From positions 1 to 64,000 of the forward strand of contig NZ_JABGCB010000002.1 of assembly GCF_013149295.1 (NCBI RefSeq): a stretch of DNA of 64,000 nt, read 5' to 3'. Below, piece after piece: positions 17,751 through 26,933 of the stretch. Under the pieces are notes generated by a model. That model was not told the origin of the DNA, made no database searches, and saw only the letters and a list, made by a program, of their open reading frames with translations. Position 1 is the stretch's first letter; every line of letters starts with the position of its first letter. Made by a program: the position numbers and the translations under genes. Origin of the DNA: Novosphingobium sp. SG751A. GTDB lineage: Bacteria; Pseudomonadota; Alphaproteobacteria; Sphingomonadales; Sphingomonadaceae.

Positions 17751-19757
17751 ATGTCGAACAACCCGCTGCTGGCCGCCGATGCTCTGCCCGATTTTGCCGC
17801 GATCCGGCCCGAACATGTCGTGCCCGCGGTCGAGGCCGCGATTGCCACCCATGCCGGGGCGATGAAGGCTCTGAGCGCGCGGAGCGGCGATCCGGCGCTG
17901 CTGGCGGACAAGGACGCGGCCGATGTGGCGATTTCGCGGGTCTGGGGCGTGGTCAGCCATCTGGTGATGGTGGCGACCACGCCGGAACTGCGCGAGGCGC
18001 ATGGGCAGGCGCAACCCCTGATCGACGCGCATTTCAGCGCGGTGGGTCAGGACAAGGCGCTGTATCAGGCGTTGAAGGCTATTGATCCGCAGGCCCTGCC
18101 GCAGGAGGAGCGTCGCGCCCTGACGCTGGCACTTCAGGATTTTGAACTGTCGGGCGTGGCGCTGGAAGGGCAGGCGGCGCAGGATTTCGTTGCCAACCGA
18201 ATCGAACAGGGCCGCCTCTCGACCGAATTTTCCAATGCCGTACTGGACGCGACCGAGGCGTGGACGCTTGAAATCACCGACGAAGCGCGCCTTGCCGGTA
18301 TTCCCGAGGCCGACCGGGCCGGGATGCGCGCAGCAGCGGAGCGCGCCGGTAAGGAAGGCTGGCTGGTCACGCTCCATGCGCCCAGCGTCATGGCGGTGCT
18401 CTCGCATGCCGAGGACCGGGCGCTGCGCGAGGAAGCTTATCGCGCATGGAACACCCGCGCTTCCGACCAAGGCCCGAACGCGGGCCAGTTCGACAATGGC
18501 CCGCGCATTGCCGAAATCCTTGCGCGCCGAGGTCAGGCCGCGCTGGCGCTGGGGTTTGACGATCCGGTGGCGGTGTCGCTGGCCGCGAAAATGGCGCGTG
18601 ACGGGGCGCAGGTGGATGAATTCCTCTCCAGCCTTGGCGCGGCGGCACGGCCTCAGGCGGCGCGCGATCTGGCCGCGCTGGCCGAATTTGCCCGCGACGA
18701 ATTGGGCATTGCGGACCTGCGCCCATGGGATGTCGGCTTTGCCAGCGAGCGGATGCGGCGCAAGCTGCACGATCTCGATACGTCGGAAATCCGCCGCTAT
18801 CTGCCGCTGCCCCGCGTGATGGAGGCTCTGTTCGGCCTTGTGCGCGAATTGTTCGGCGTCGAATTTCGCGCCGCGCAGGGCGTGCCGGTCTGGCATAGCG
18901 ATGTGCGCTATTTCACCCTGCACCGTGATGGGCATGAGGTGGCCTCGCTCTATGCCGATTTCTTTGCGCGCGAGGGCAAGCGCGGCGGGGCATGGATGGA
19001 TTCGGCCCGCCCGCGCCAGCATGGCGTCACGCCGGTGGCCTATCTGGTGACGAATTTCGCGCCGCCGGTGGGCGATGCGCCCGCCTATATCACGCATAAT
19101 GACATGGTGACGCTGTTCCACGAAATGGGCCACTGCCTGCATCACCTGCTGGGCGAGGTTGATCTGCCCAGCATCGGCGGTATCGCCGGGGTGGAATGGG
19201 ATGCGGTCGAATTACCCAGCCAGTTCCTTGAGAATTTCGCGTGGGAACCGGCCACGCTGAAAGCCGCGAGCGCGCATGAGGAAAGCGGCGAGCCTTTGCC
19301 CGATGCAATGATCGCGCGGATGCTGGGGGCGCAGAAATTTCTTGGCGCCATGGGATTGGTGCGACAGGCTGAATTCGCCCTTTTCGATTTGCGCCTGCAT
19401 CGCGCGGCGGGCGGCGACAATGCGCCCGATTACCGCGACGTTCTGGCGCAGGTGCGGTCCGAGGTCGCCGTCATCGACTATCCCGAATGGCACCGCTTCC
19501 CTACCAGTTTCAGCCATATTTTCGCCGGTGGCTATGCGGCGGGCTATTATTCCTATCTCTGGGCCGAGCGCTTGTCGGCCGACGCCTATGCCGCGTTTGA
19601 GGAAGGCAGCGCCCCGCGCGCGGAATTGGGCGAACGTTTCCGCGCCGAAGTCCTTTCGCGCGGGGGCACGCGCCCGGCGATTGAAAACTTCACCGCCTTT
19701 CGCGGGCGCGAGCCGGAGAATGAGCCGCTGCTGGAAAGCTGGGGAATCGCGGCGTAA
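17751..19757 (+). CDS. M3-family zinc oligopeptidase (Dcp/oligopeptidase A-like)
   Basis: This 668-residue protein is an M3 metallopeptidase. The zinc motif HEMGHCLHHLL lies in VTLFHEMGHCLHHLLG, and the third ligand Glu is about 25 residues further in GGIAGVEWDAVELPSQF. The helical N-terminal half is typical of the family. No signal peptide is seen, so it is cytoplasmic and degrades short peptides, for example cleaved signal peptides. The ATG at 17751 has AGGA upstream and lies 34 bases after the cysteine desulfhydrase gene; an in-frame extension into that gene is unlikely. Oligopeptidase A and peptidyl-dipeptidase Dcp cannot be told apart here. Confidence 0.9.
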   Translation: MSNNPLLAADALPDFAAIRPEHVVPAVEAAIATHAGAMKALSARSGDPALLADKDAADVAISRVWGVVSHLVMVATTPELREAHGQAQPLIDAHFSAVGQDKALYQALKAIDPQALPQEERRALTLALQDFELSGVALEGQAAQDFVANRIEQGRLSTEFSNAVLDATEAWTLEITDEARLAGIPEADRAGMRAAAERAGKEGWLVTLHAPSVMAVLSHAEDRALREEAYRAWNTRASDQGPNAGQFDNGPRIAEILARRGQAALALGFDDPVAVSLAAKMARDGAQVDEFLSSLGAAARPQAARDLAALAEFARDELGIADLRPWDVGFASERMRRKLHDLDTSEIRRYLPLPRVMEALFGLVRELFGVEFRAAQGVPVWHSDVRYFTLHRDGHEVASLYADFFAREGKRGGAWMDSARPRQHGVTPVAYLVTNFAPPVGDAPAYITHNDMVTLFHEMGHCLHHLLGEVDLPSIGGIAGVEWDAVELPSQFLENFAWEPATLKAASAHEESGEPLPDAMIARMLGAQKFLGAMGLVRQAEFALFDLRLHRAAGGDNAPDYRDVLAQVRSEVAVIDYPEWHRFPTSFSHIFAGGYAAGYYSYLWAERLSADAYAAFEEGSAPRAELGERFRAEVLSRGGTRPAIENFTAFRGREPENEPLLESWGIAA

Positions 19758-19762
19758 GGCGT

Positions 19763-20836
19763 GTGCCCCTGCCGCCGCATCTTTACACGCTGGCCGACTA
19801 TGCGCGTGAGGCGCAGGCGCGGATCGATGCTGCGGTCTGGGCTTGGCTGGAAGGCGCCAGCGGAGATGGTGCGGCGCGGCGGCGCGAGGAGTCCAGCTTT
19901 GCCGCCCACGCAATCCTGAACCGGCCTCTGGCCGATCTACGCGGGGGCCATACGCGGCGGCGCCTGCTGGGGCTGGAACTGGCGCATCCAGTGTTGCTCT
20001 CGCCGCTGGGCTATCATGGGCTGGTGCATCCCGAAGGCGAACTGGCCACCGCGCGCGGCTGCCTTGAAACGGTGATGACCGTCTCGACCATGGCCAGCCA
20101 GCCCATTGAGGCCATCGCGCAGGTGGCCGCCGGGCCGCTGTGGTTCCAGCTCTATGTCCAGCCTCGGCGCGAGGATACGCTGTGCCTGATCCGCCGGGCC
20201 GAGGCGGCGGGGGCAAGGGCGATTGTCGTGACGCTCGACACCCCCGCTCAGCCCGCCAGCCCGCAGGCCCTGCGCGCCGGTTTCGCCATTCCGCGCGGTA
20301 TCGAGGCGGTGCATCTCTCCGGTTTCACGCCCGCGCCTGAGGCATCGGGCCAATGGTACAATCCCGCGCTCTCGCGTCTGGCCGCCGTAGCGCCGGGGTG
20401 GGATGATATGGCATGGCTGCGCGGGCAAACCGACCTGCCGCTGCTGGCCAAGGGCATGTCGCGGGCCGATGATGCGGCGCGGCTGATGGCGCTGGGCTGG
20501 GATGGGCTGGTGCTTTCCACCCATGGCGGGCGGGCGATGGAGGCGGCGGAGGCGCCTTTGACGCTGCTGCGCGCGACGCGCGCGGCGCTGGGGAAAGATT
20601 GCGTGATCCTGCTGGACGGATCGGTGCGGACCGGGGCGGATGTGTTCCGGGCGCTCGCGCTGGGGGCCGATGCGGTGATGATCGGGCGGCCGCAATTGCA
20701 TGGGCTGGCCGTGGGCGGCGCTTTGGGCGTGGCCCATATGCTGAAAATTCTGCGCGAGGAGCTGGAACTGGCGATGGTGCTGGCGGGATGCGCCAAGCTG
20801 GACGCCATCGGGCCGGATGCGCTGACGGGGATGTAA
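19763..20836 (+). CDS. FMN-dependent alpha-hydroxyacid oxidase/dehydrogenase
   Basis: This 357-residue protein belongs to the LldD / glycolate oxidase / lactate oxidase family. The catalytic His is in STHGGRAM, the FMN phosphate site in LDGSVRTGADVFRALALGADAVMIGRP, and the N-terminal beta strand region HPVLLSPLGYHG is conserved. It would oxidise an L-2-hydroxyacid. The start is GTG at 19763, five bases after the peptidase stop, with AAGGCGT upstream. It ends one base before the dioxygenase gene, implying co-transcription. The substrate is not predictable. Confidence 0.85.
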   Translation: MPLPPHLYTLADYAREAQARIDAAVWAWLEGASGDGAARRREESSFAAHAILNRPLADLRGGHTRRRLLGLELAHPVLLSPLGYHGLVHPEGELATARGCLETVMTVSTMASQPIEAIAQVAAGPLWFQLYVQPRREDTLCLIRRAEAAGARAIVVTLDTPAQPASPQALRAGFAIPRGIEAVHLSGFTPAPEASGQWYNPALSRLAAVAPGWDDMAWLRGQTDLPLLAKGMSRADDAARLMALGWDGLVLSTHGGRAMEAAEAPLTLLRATRAALGKDCVILLDGSVRTGADVFRALALGADAVMIGRPQLHGLAVGGALGVAHMLKILREELELAMVLAGCAKLDAIGPDALTGM

Positions 20837-20837
20837 T

Positions 20838-21536
20838 ATGCTGATCGTGATCGAGAAACTCTTTACCCCCGGCGAGATTGCCGCCCTGCGCGAACGCCTG
20901 CTCTCCGCCCCATGGGCCGATGGCGCGGCCACAGCGGGCGAGCGGGCGGTGCAGGTAAAGCAAAACCTGCAAGTGCCGATGGACGATCCTGTGGCTAAGG
21001 ACATCGGGCAGGTGATCCTGACCCGGCTGGGCCAGAATCCGCAATTTCTCGCCGCCGCGCTGCCGGTGACGATCCATCCGCCGCGTTTCAACCTCTATCG
21101 CGACGGCGGCCATTATGGCGCCCATGTCGATGGCGCGCTGATGCGTATGCCGGGAGAGGACCGCCTGCTGCGCACCGATCTGTCGGCTACTTTGTTCCTG
21201 AACGATCCGACGGATTACGACGGCGGCGAATTGACCGTCGAGGGCCAGTTCGGCGGCCAGAGCGTCAAGCTGCCCGCCGGCGATATGGTGCTTTATCCCA
21301 GTTCCAGCCTGCACAAGGTGACGCCGGTCACGCGGGGGATGCGGATCGCCAGCTTCTTCTGGATGCAGAGCGCGGTGAAGGATGGCGAGGCGCGCGCGAT
21401 GCTCTATGACCTTGACCGTTCGATACAGGGCCTTTCGGTTCAGACGGGGGCGCCCGGACGGGGCAAGGATGATGCGGATATTGACCGTTTGATGCAGGTC
21501 TATCACAACCTGTTGCGCCGCTGGGCGCAGATTTGA
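20838..21536 (+). CDS. PKHD-type Fe(II)/2-oxoglutarate dioxygenase (PiuC/YbiX-like)
   Basis: This 232-residue protein is a PKHD-type hydroxylase. The facial triad is visible as HxD in YGAHVDGALM and the distal His in SSSLHKVTPVTRG, with the 2-oxoglutarate-binding Arg in that same motif. Such proteins (PiuC, YbiX) are often encoded with iron-siderophore receptors. Here it follows an FMN oxidase by one base and is not next to a receptor, so iron-linked function is only a family inference. Cytoplasmic; about the usual length for the family (225-230). Confidence 0.85.
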   Translation: MLIVIEKLFTPGEIAALRERLLSAPWADGAATAGERAVQVKQNLQVPMDDPVAKDIGQVILTRLGQNPQFLAAALPVTIHPPRFNLYRDGGHYGAHVDGALMRMPGEDRLLRTDLSATLFLNDPTDYDGGELTVEGQFGGQSVKLPAGDMVLYPSSSLHKVTPVTRGMRIASFFWMQSAVKDGEARAMLYDLDRSIQGLSVQTGAPGRGKDDADIDRLMQVYHNLLRRWAQI

Positions 21537-21556
21537 AGCCAAAGGGTCTGAAACGC

Positions 21557-22198
21557 ATGTCGAAATTCCCCGCTCACCTGTTTGCCGAACCCGAACCCGA
21601 TGTCGATACGCTGGCCAATCTAGGCCCCTTGGCGCCGATGGCGGGCGTGTGGGAAGGCATCAAGGGGCGCGATGTCAAACCCACCGAGGATGGCGCCGAG
21701 GAGCAGGCCTATATCGAGCGGATGACCATTCAGCCCATCGACCCCCAGATGAACGGGCCGCAATTGCTTTATGGCCTGCGCTATCACACGGCGATCACCA
21801 AGCCGGGCGAGGTCGAGATGTATCACGATCAGGTCGGTTATTGGCTGTGGGAACCGGCCACGGGGCGCATCCTGCACACGCTGACCATCCCGCGCGGACA
21901 GGCGGCGCTGGCCAAGGGCGAGGCGGCGGCGGACGCCACCAGCTTTACCCTGACGGCGCAGCGGGGCAGTACGGAGAATGGCATCATCTCGGCGGTATTT
22001 CTGGAACAGAATTTCAGGACCGACAGTTTTGCCATCACTGTCACCATCAACGGGCCGGATCAGTGGAGTTATGAGCAGACCACGATGTTGCAAATCCGCG
22101 GGGTGGAGCAGCCGTTTGAACATACCGACCGCAATACGTTGCACCGGGTTGGCCCGGCGGTGCCCAATCCCTTGGCGCGCGAGAATGCCGAGGCTTAA
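21557..22198 (+). CDS. Nitrobindin-like / FABP-like beta-barrel protein
   Basis: This 213-residue protein has the features of the heme-binding beta-barrel (nitrobindin, FABP-like) family: LGPLAPMAGVWEGIKG near the N-terminus (the GxWxG motif), alternating beta strands with VEMYHDQVGYWLWEPATG, and a C-terminal HRV. No signal peptide is present. The ATG at 21557 is chosen over an in-frame TTG overlapping the upstream stop. It closes a tight plus-strand run beginning with the cysteine desulfhydrase. Function is unknown; family members bind heme or small hydrophobic ligands. Confidence 0.65.
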   Translation: MSKFPAHLFAEPEPDVDTLANLGPLAPMAGVWEGIKGRDVKPTEDGAEEQAYIERMTIQPIDPQMNGPQLLYGLRYHTAITKPGEVEMYHDQVGYWLWEPATGRILHTLTIPRGQAALAKGEAAADATSFTLTAQRGSTENGIISAVFLEQNFRTDSFAITVTINGPDQWSYEQTTMLQIRGVEQPFEHTDRNTLHRVGPAVPNPLARENAEA

Positions 22199-22297
22199 GC
22201 CGTTCTGATTTTTGCGACAGGATAAGCGAAATTTTGCGCTTTATCGAACGCACTGCCAATCGCATGGAGAGATCAGGCTAAGATTAGGGGACGCGCC

Positions 22298-23467
22298 TTG
22301 GATATCACCGAATGGCTCAATCTGGGGCTGCGCTGGCTGCATCTGATCACCGGCATCGCGTGGATCGGCTCGTCCTTCTACTTCGTCTGGCTGGATAACC
22401 ATTTGAAACCGCCCAAGGAAGGTGAGGCCTCGGGCGAGGTCTGGTCGGTCCATGGCGGCGGCTTTTACCACAAGCAGAAATATCAGGTCGCCCCGTCCCA
22501 GATGCCGGACGAGCTGCACTGGTTCAAATGGGAGGCCTATTTCACCTGGGTCAGCGGGTTCTCGCTGCTGGTGCTGGTCTATTATATCGGGGCGCGCGCT
22601 TTCCTGATCGACACGGCCAAGGCGGCGCTGGAGCCGTGGCAGGCGGCAGGCATCGGCATGGGCGCGATTGTGCTGGGCTGGGTGGTGTATGACGGGCTGT
22701 GCCGGTCGGCGCTGGGGCGCAACAATCGGCTGCTGGGGGTGGTGTGGTATGCGTTTCTGGTCGCGGCGGCCTACGGCCTCAACAGCGTGTTCAGCGCGCG
22801 CGGGGCCTATCTGCATGTCGGCGCCATTATCGGCACGGTGATGGCGGCCAATGTGTTCATGATTATCATTCCCGGCCAGCGCAAGGTGGTCAATGCGCTG
22901 ATCGAGGGGCGCGAACCGGACCCGGCGCTGGGCGCGCGGGGCAAGCAAAGGTCGCTGCATAACAATTACATGACGCTGCCTGTGCTGTTCATCATGATAA
23001 GCCATCATTACCCGATGACCTTTGGCGCAGAGCGGCCTTGGCTGGTGCTGGCGATGATCTCGGCCATGGGGGTGGCGATCCGCCATGTATTCAACCTGCG
23101 CCACAAGGGCGTCGATCCGCGCTCGACCATGGCCGTTGCGGCGGCGATCGGCATTGCCACGATCACCTATGTCGCCATGGAGAAATCGGGCGCCAAGCCG
23201 GTGGGCGAGGCAAGCTATGCCGATATTCAACCCATTCTGGCCCGGCATTGCGTGACATGTCATGCGCCGCATCCCACCAATCCGGCCTTTGCCGCGCCGC
23301 CTTTAGGCGTGCTGCTGGACAATGCCGAACATGCCTCGGCCGCCGCGCCGCGCATCAAAAAGGTGGCTGTGGACGCGCAGGTCATGCCGCTGGGCAATAT
23401 GACCCATATGACGTTGGAAGAACGCGTAAAACTGGGCGCATGGATCGCCGGTGGGGCGCGGCAATAG
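22298..23467 (+). CDS. puuD: Urate hydroxylase PuuD with C-terminal cytochrome c domain
   Basis: This 389-residue protein matches the membrane-bound urate hydroxylase PuuD. The N-terminus DITEWLNLGLRWLHLITGIAWIGSS begins an eight-helix membrane domain (urate oxidase N-terminal family). The C-terminal 90 residues form a c-type cytochrome with HCVTCH and a likely Met ligand in AQVMPLGNMTHM. It oxidises urate to 5-hydroxyisourate and passes electrons to the respiratory chain through its heme. The start is TTG at 22298 with AGGGGA upstream. No other purine-degradation gene (allantoinase, HIU hydrolase, OHCU decarboxylase) is in the window. Confidence 0.88.
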   Translation: MDITEWLNLGLRWLHLITGIAWIGSSFYFVWLDNHLKPPKEGEASGEVWSVHGGGFYHKQKYQVAPSQMPDELHWFKWEAYFTWVSGFSLLVLVYYIGARAFLIDTAKAALEPWQAAGIGMGAIVLGWVVYDGLCRSALGRNNRLLGVVWYAFLVAAAYGLNSVFSARGAYLHVGAIIGTVMAANVFMIIIPGQRKVVNALIEGREPDPALGARGKQRSLHNNYMTLPVLFIMISHHYPMTFGAERPWLVLAMISAMGVAIRHVFNLRHKGVDPRSTMAVAAAIGIATITYVAMEKSGAKPVGEASYADIQPILARHCVTCHAPHPTNPAFAAPPLGVLLDNAEHASAAAPRIKKVAVDAQVMPLGNMTHMTLEERVKLGAWIAGGARQ

Positions 23468-23576
23468 GGGGCGATTTTACGCGGACTTTACGCACGACCC
23501 CCGCCTTGCCCATGGCGATTTAATGCCGATCCGTCCGATGCGTCAGGTTCCTATCCTTCAGGCGAACCGACGCATC

Positions 23577-25517
23577 ATGTTGATGACCGCATCCTCCACC
23601 AGCGAACATTCCGCACATAGTCCGGGCCATCACGGCCCCTCTTCGCTTTTCGCGCTCACGCTGGGCGCGATCGGCGTGGTCTATGGCGATATCGGCACCA
23701 GCCCGCTCTATGCCTTCCGCGAGGCATTGGCCCAGACCGCGCAGGGGGGCATCGACCGGGGCGAGATCCTTGGCGTGCTGGCGCTGGCGCTATGGGCGCT
23801 GATCATCGTGGTGACGATGAAATATGTGCTGTTTCTCAGCAGGATGGATAATCATGGCGAGGGCGGTGTGCTGTCGCTGATGGCGCTGGCGCGGCGGGCG
23901 ACGGGGGGCAAGTGGCTGATCGTGCTGCTGCTGGGCGCTACCGGCGCGGCGCTGTTTTACGGCGATGCGATCATTACGCCCGCGCTTTCAGTGCTTTCTG
24001 CCATCGAGGGGATGAAGACCGTCCCCGGCCTTGAGAGCATGAGCGAGCCGGTGATCCTTGGCCTCTCGCTCACGATCCTCATCGGCCTCTTTGCGCTTCA
24101 GGTGCGCGGCACGGCCAGCGTGGCGGGCCTGTTCGGCCCGGTCTGCGCGTTCTGGTTCGTGGCGATCGGCGCGCTGGGCCTGTGGCATATTGTCGAGGCG
24201 CCCGATGTTCTCTCGGCCTTTAACCCGATGTGGGCGGTCAATTTCATGCTGGGGCATGGCGTGGCGGGCCTGTTCGTGCTGGGCGCGGTGTTCCTGACCG
24301 TGACCGGGGCCGAGGCGCTGATTGCCGATATGGGCCATTTCGGGCGGCAGCCGATTCAACTGGGCTGGCTGACCTTTGTCTGGCCCGCGCTGACGCTCAA
24401 TTATCTGGGGCAGGGCGCGTTGGCGCTGACCGCACTGGCGCGCGCGCAGGCCCATGGGCAATTGCTGCAAAATGCCGACTGGTTCTTCCTGATGGCGCCG
24501 GATTCGCTGCGCGCGCCGCTGGTGGTGCTGGCCACGATGGCCACGATCATCGCCAGTCAGGCGGTCATCACCGGGGCCTATTCGCTGACCCAACAGGCCA
24601 TCGCGCTGGGCCTGATGCCGCGCCTTGTCATCCGCCAGACCTCGGCGGCGCAGATCGGTCAGATCTATATGCCTGGCGTCAACTGGATGCTGCTCTTGGG
24701 CGTCATCTGCCTCGTCTTCGCTTTCCGATCCAGCAGCGCGATGGCCGCGGCCTATGGCATTGCGGTGACGGGCACGATGGTGGTGACCACCTGCCTTGCC
24801 TTTATCATCGCGTGGCGGTCGTGGGGGTGGAACCCGATGCTGGCCATGCTGCTCATCGCGCCCTTCCTTGCGCTCGACATCTTCTTCTTTGGCGCCAATG
24901 TGCTGCGCGTAGCCGAGGGCGGCTGGGTGCCGCTGATGGTGGCCGGGATCATCGGGGTGGTGATCGCCACATGGCTGCGCGGGCGCAAGATGGCGCTGCA
25001 ACGCGCCAGTGAGCAGGGCGTCGCGCTTGATGAACTGGTCAAGGCGCTCTCTGCCCGCCCGCCGCTGGTGGTTGAAGGCACGGCGGTGTTCCTGACGCAG
25101 GACGCCAGCGTGGCCCCTTCGGCGCTGTTGCATAATCTCAAGCATAACAAGGCGCTGCACCGCACCAACATCATGCTGACCGTGGAAACCCAGACCACGC
25201 CCTATGTCGATCCGGAAAATCGCCTGTGCCTCGAACGGCTCGACGAACGCTTTTTGCGGGCCAAGCTGCGGTATGGCTATATGGACAAGATCGACGTGCC
25301 CAGCGACCTTGCGCGCGAAAAGGGCCTGCTGACGGGCACGGGCGGCACCTCGTTCTTCGTGGGCCGCAGCGCGATCCGCTTCGGTTCGCGCCCCTGCATG
25401 CCGCGCATCATGGTGCTGCTCTATCAGTTCCTGCATCGCAACGCATCCGATCCCACCGCCTTTTTTGCCATCCCCCCCAACCGCGTGGTCGAATTGGGCA
25501 CACAGATCGAGCTTTGA
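23577..25517 (+). CDS. kup: Kup-type potassium uptake transporter
   Basis: This 646-residue protein is a Kup/HAK potassium-proton symporter. The signature GAIGVVYGDIGTSPLYAFREAL lies in TM1, about 12 hydrophobic helices follow, and the cytoplasmic C-terminal domain of about 180 residues ends ...PPNRVVELGTQIEL, typical of Kup. The start is taken at ATG 23577 (ATG 23583 is equally possible); the in-frame region upstream to 23451 overlaps puuD and is not hydrophobic. It lies 9 bases before a KdpD-like sensor gene, which suggests that this two-component system reads potassium or cell-envelope state and controls Kup. Confidence 0.9.
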   Translation: MLMTASSTSEHSAHSPGHHGPSSLFALTLGAIGVVYGDIGTSPLYAFREALAQTAQGGIDRGEILGVLALALWALIIVVTMKYVLFLSRMDNHGEGGVLSLMALARRATGGKWLIVLLLGATGAALFYGDAIITPALSVLSAIEGMKTVPGLESMSEPVILGLSLTILIGLFALQVRGTASVAGLFGPVCAFWFVAIGALGLWHIVEAPDVLSAFNPMWAVNFMLGHGVAGLFVLGAVFLTVTGAEALIADMGHFGRQPIQLGWLTFVWPALTLNYLGQGALALTALARAQAHGQLLQNADWFFLMAPDSLRAPLVVLATMATIIASQAVITGAYSLTQQAIALGLMPRLVIRQTSAAQIGQIYMPGVNWMLLLGVICLVFAFRSSSAMAAAYGIAVTGTMVVTTCLAFIIAWRSWGWNPMLAMLLIAPFLALDIFFFGANVLRVAEGGWVPLMVAGIIGVVIATWLRGRKMALQRASEQGVALDELVKALSARPPLVVEGTAVFLTQDASVAPSALLHNLKHNKALHRTNIMLTVETQTTPYVDPENRLCLERLDERFLRAKLRYGYMDKIDVPSDLAREKGLLTGTGGTSFFVGRSAIRFGSRPCMPRIMVLLYQFLHRNASDPTAFFAIPPNRVVELGTQIEL

Positions 25518-25526
25518 TCGCTATAG

Positions 25527-26933
25527 ATGCCACCCATGTGGCGCGTGCTGACCTCTTATGCGATCCCCTTGCTGGGCGTCGCGCTGGTGACATGGATCAC
25601 CAGCGCGATGCTGGCGCAATGGGGGCTGGCGTCTGCGGCGCTGCTGTTCCTGCTGCCGGTGCTGCTGGGCGCGGCGCGTGGCGGGCTGGGGCCGGGTCTG
25701 CTGGCGGCGCTGGCCGGGGCGGGGGCGTATAATTTCTTCCTGCTGCCGCCTTATTTCAGCTTTCATGTCCATGGGCCCGATCATGCGGTGTCGGTTCTCG
25801 TGCTGGTGCTGGTGGCGCTGGTCACCAGCCGCCTTGCCACTCGGCTGCGCGCGCGTGAGGAAGAGGCCAATGCCCGCGCCGCGATCAGCGAGGAGCTGGC
25901 GCAGATCTCGCGCCTGCTGGCCAAGGGCGCCCCGGTCGAGGCGCTGGAGCGCGCGCGGGCCTATGTGGCGGGGATCTATGGCCCTGTGCGGATTGATGGC
26001 TCGCAGGACGGCTTTTCCTCGCTTGATCAGGCGGCCTTTGCATGGGCGATGCATAATGGCGACGCCACCGGCCATGGCACGGGCGTGATGGCGGCGGCGG
26101 AATGGACCTTTCTGCCGCTCTCGCCCAAGGGGCGGGGCAGCCATGCGTTGATGGCTCTGGCGCGGCCCGCTGATGGTCATACGCGCCCGATGGTCCAGAT
26201 CGAGCATATGCAGCAGGTCGCGCTTGTGCTGGGGCAGGGCTGCGACCGGATCGCGCTGGAGGAAGAGCGCCGCGCGCGCGAAACTCTGGCCGAGAGCGAC
26301 CGGTTGCGGCGGACCTTTCTGGCCAGCCTCGCGCATGATTTCCGCACGCCCTTGACCGTTATCACCGGGCAGCTTGAGACGCTGGCCACCCGCAGCCCCG
26401 AGGCGGGCGAGGCGCTGAACGCCGCGCGCAGGCTGGAGCGCACGATGAGCGACCTGATCGCGGCGGCACGGATCGAGGAAGGCTCGCTGCGTCCGCAGGC
26501 CGAGAGCCTCGATCTGATCGACGCCGCCGATGCCGCCTTTGGCGCGGTGGTGGTGCCGGCGGGCCTCTCGCTGGGCCATGTGATCCCGGCCGATCTGCCC
26601 TTTGTGCGGGCCGATGCGGTGCTGCTGCATCATGTACTGATCAATCTGATCGATAATGCGCTGGGCCATGCGGCATCGCGGGTGATGTTGGGCGCGGCTT
26701 TGCGGGACGGACAGGTTGCGCTTTGGGTCGAGGATGACGGGCCGGGTGTGCCGCCCGATCAACGCGCGCGGATTTTCGAACGTTTCGCCCGGATCGAGGG
26801 CGGCGACCGCGCGCAGGGCAGCGGGCTTGGCCTTGCCATCGTGCGCGGTTTTGCCGAAGCGATGGGCATGCAGGTGAGCATCGAGGACAGCCCGCTGGGC
26901 GGTGCGCGTTTCATATTGAGGATGGGGGCATGA
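25527..26933 (+). CDS. Short KdpD-like sensor histidine kinase
   Basis: This 468-residue kinase aligns with the C-terminal half of KdpD. It has four hydrophobic segments in residues 5-100 (DUF4118 type), a GAF-like region with FAWAMHNGDATGHGTG, and a kinase core. The core shows His270 in SLAHDFRTPL, the N box LINLIDNAL and G boxes VEDDGPG and GSGLGLAIVRG. It lacks the N-terminal KdpD domain and the universal-stress-protein domain of E. coli KdpD (about 890 residues). It overlaps the response regulator gene by 4 bases and follows kup by 9. It is probably a potassium or turgor sensor; the kdpFABC operon is not in the window. Confidence 0.85.
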   Translation: MPPMWRVLTSYAIPLLGVALVTWITSAMLAQWGLASAALLFLLPVLLGAARGGLGPGLLAALAGAGAYNFFLLPPYFSFHVHGPDHAVSVLVLVLVALVTSRLATRLRAREEEANARAAISEELAQISRLLAKGAPVEALERARAYVAGIYGPVRIDGSQDGFSSLDQAAFAWAMHNGDATGHGTGVMAAAEWTFLPLSPKGRGSHALMALARPADGHTRPMVQIEHMQQVALVLGQGCDRIALEEERRARETLAESDRLRRTFLASLAHDFRTPLTVITGQLETLATRSPEAGEALNAARRLERTMSDLIAAARIEEGSLRPQAESLDLIDAADAAFGAVVVPAGLSLGHVIPADLPFVRADAVLLHHVLINLIDNALGHAASRVMLGAALRDGQVALWVEDDGPGVPPDQRARIFERFARIEGGDRAQGSGLGLAIVRGFAEAMGMQVSIEDSPLGGARFILRMGA

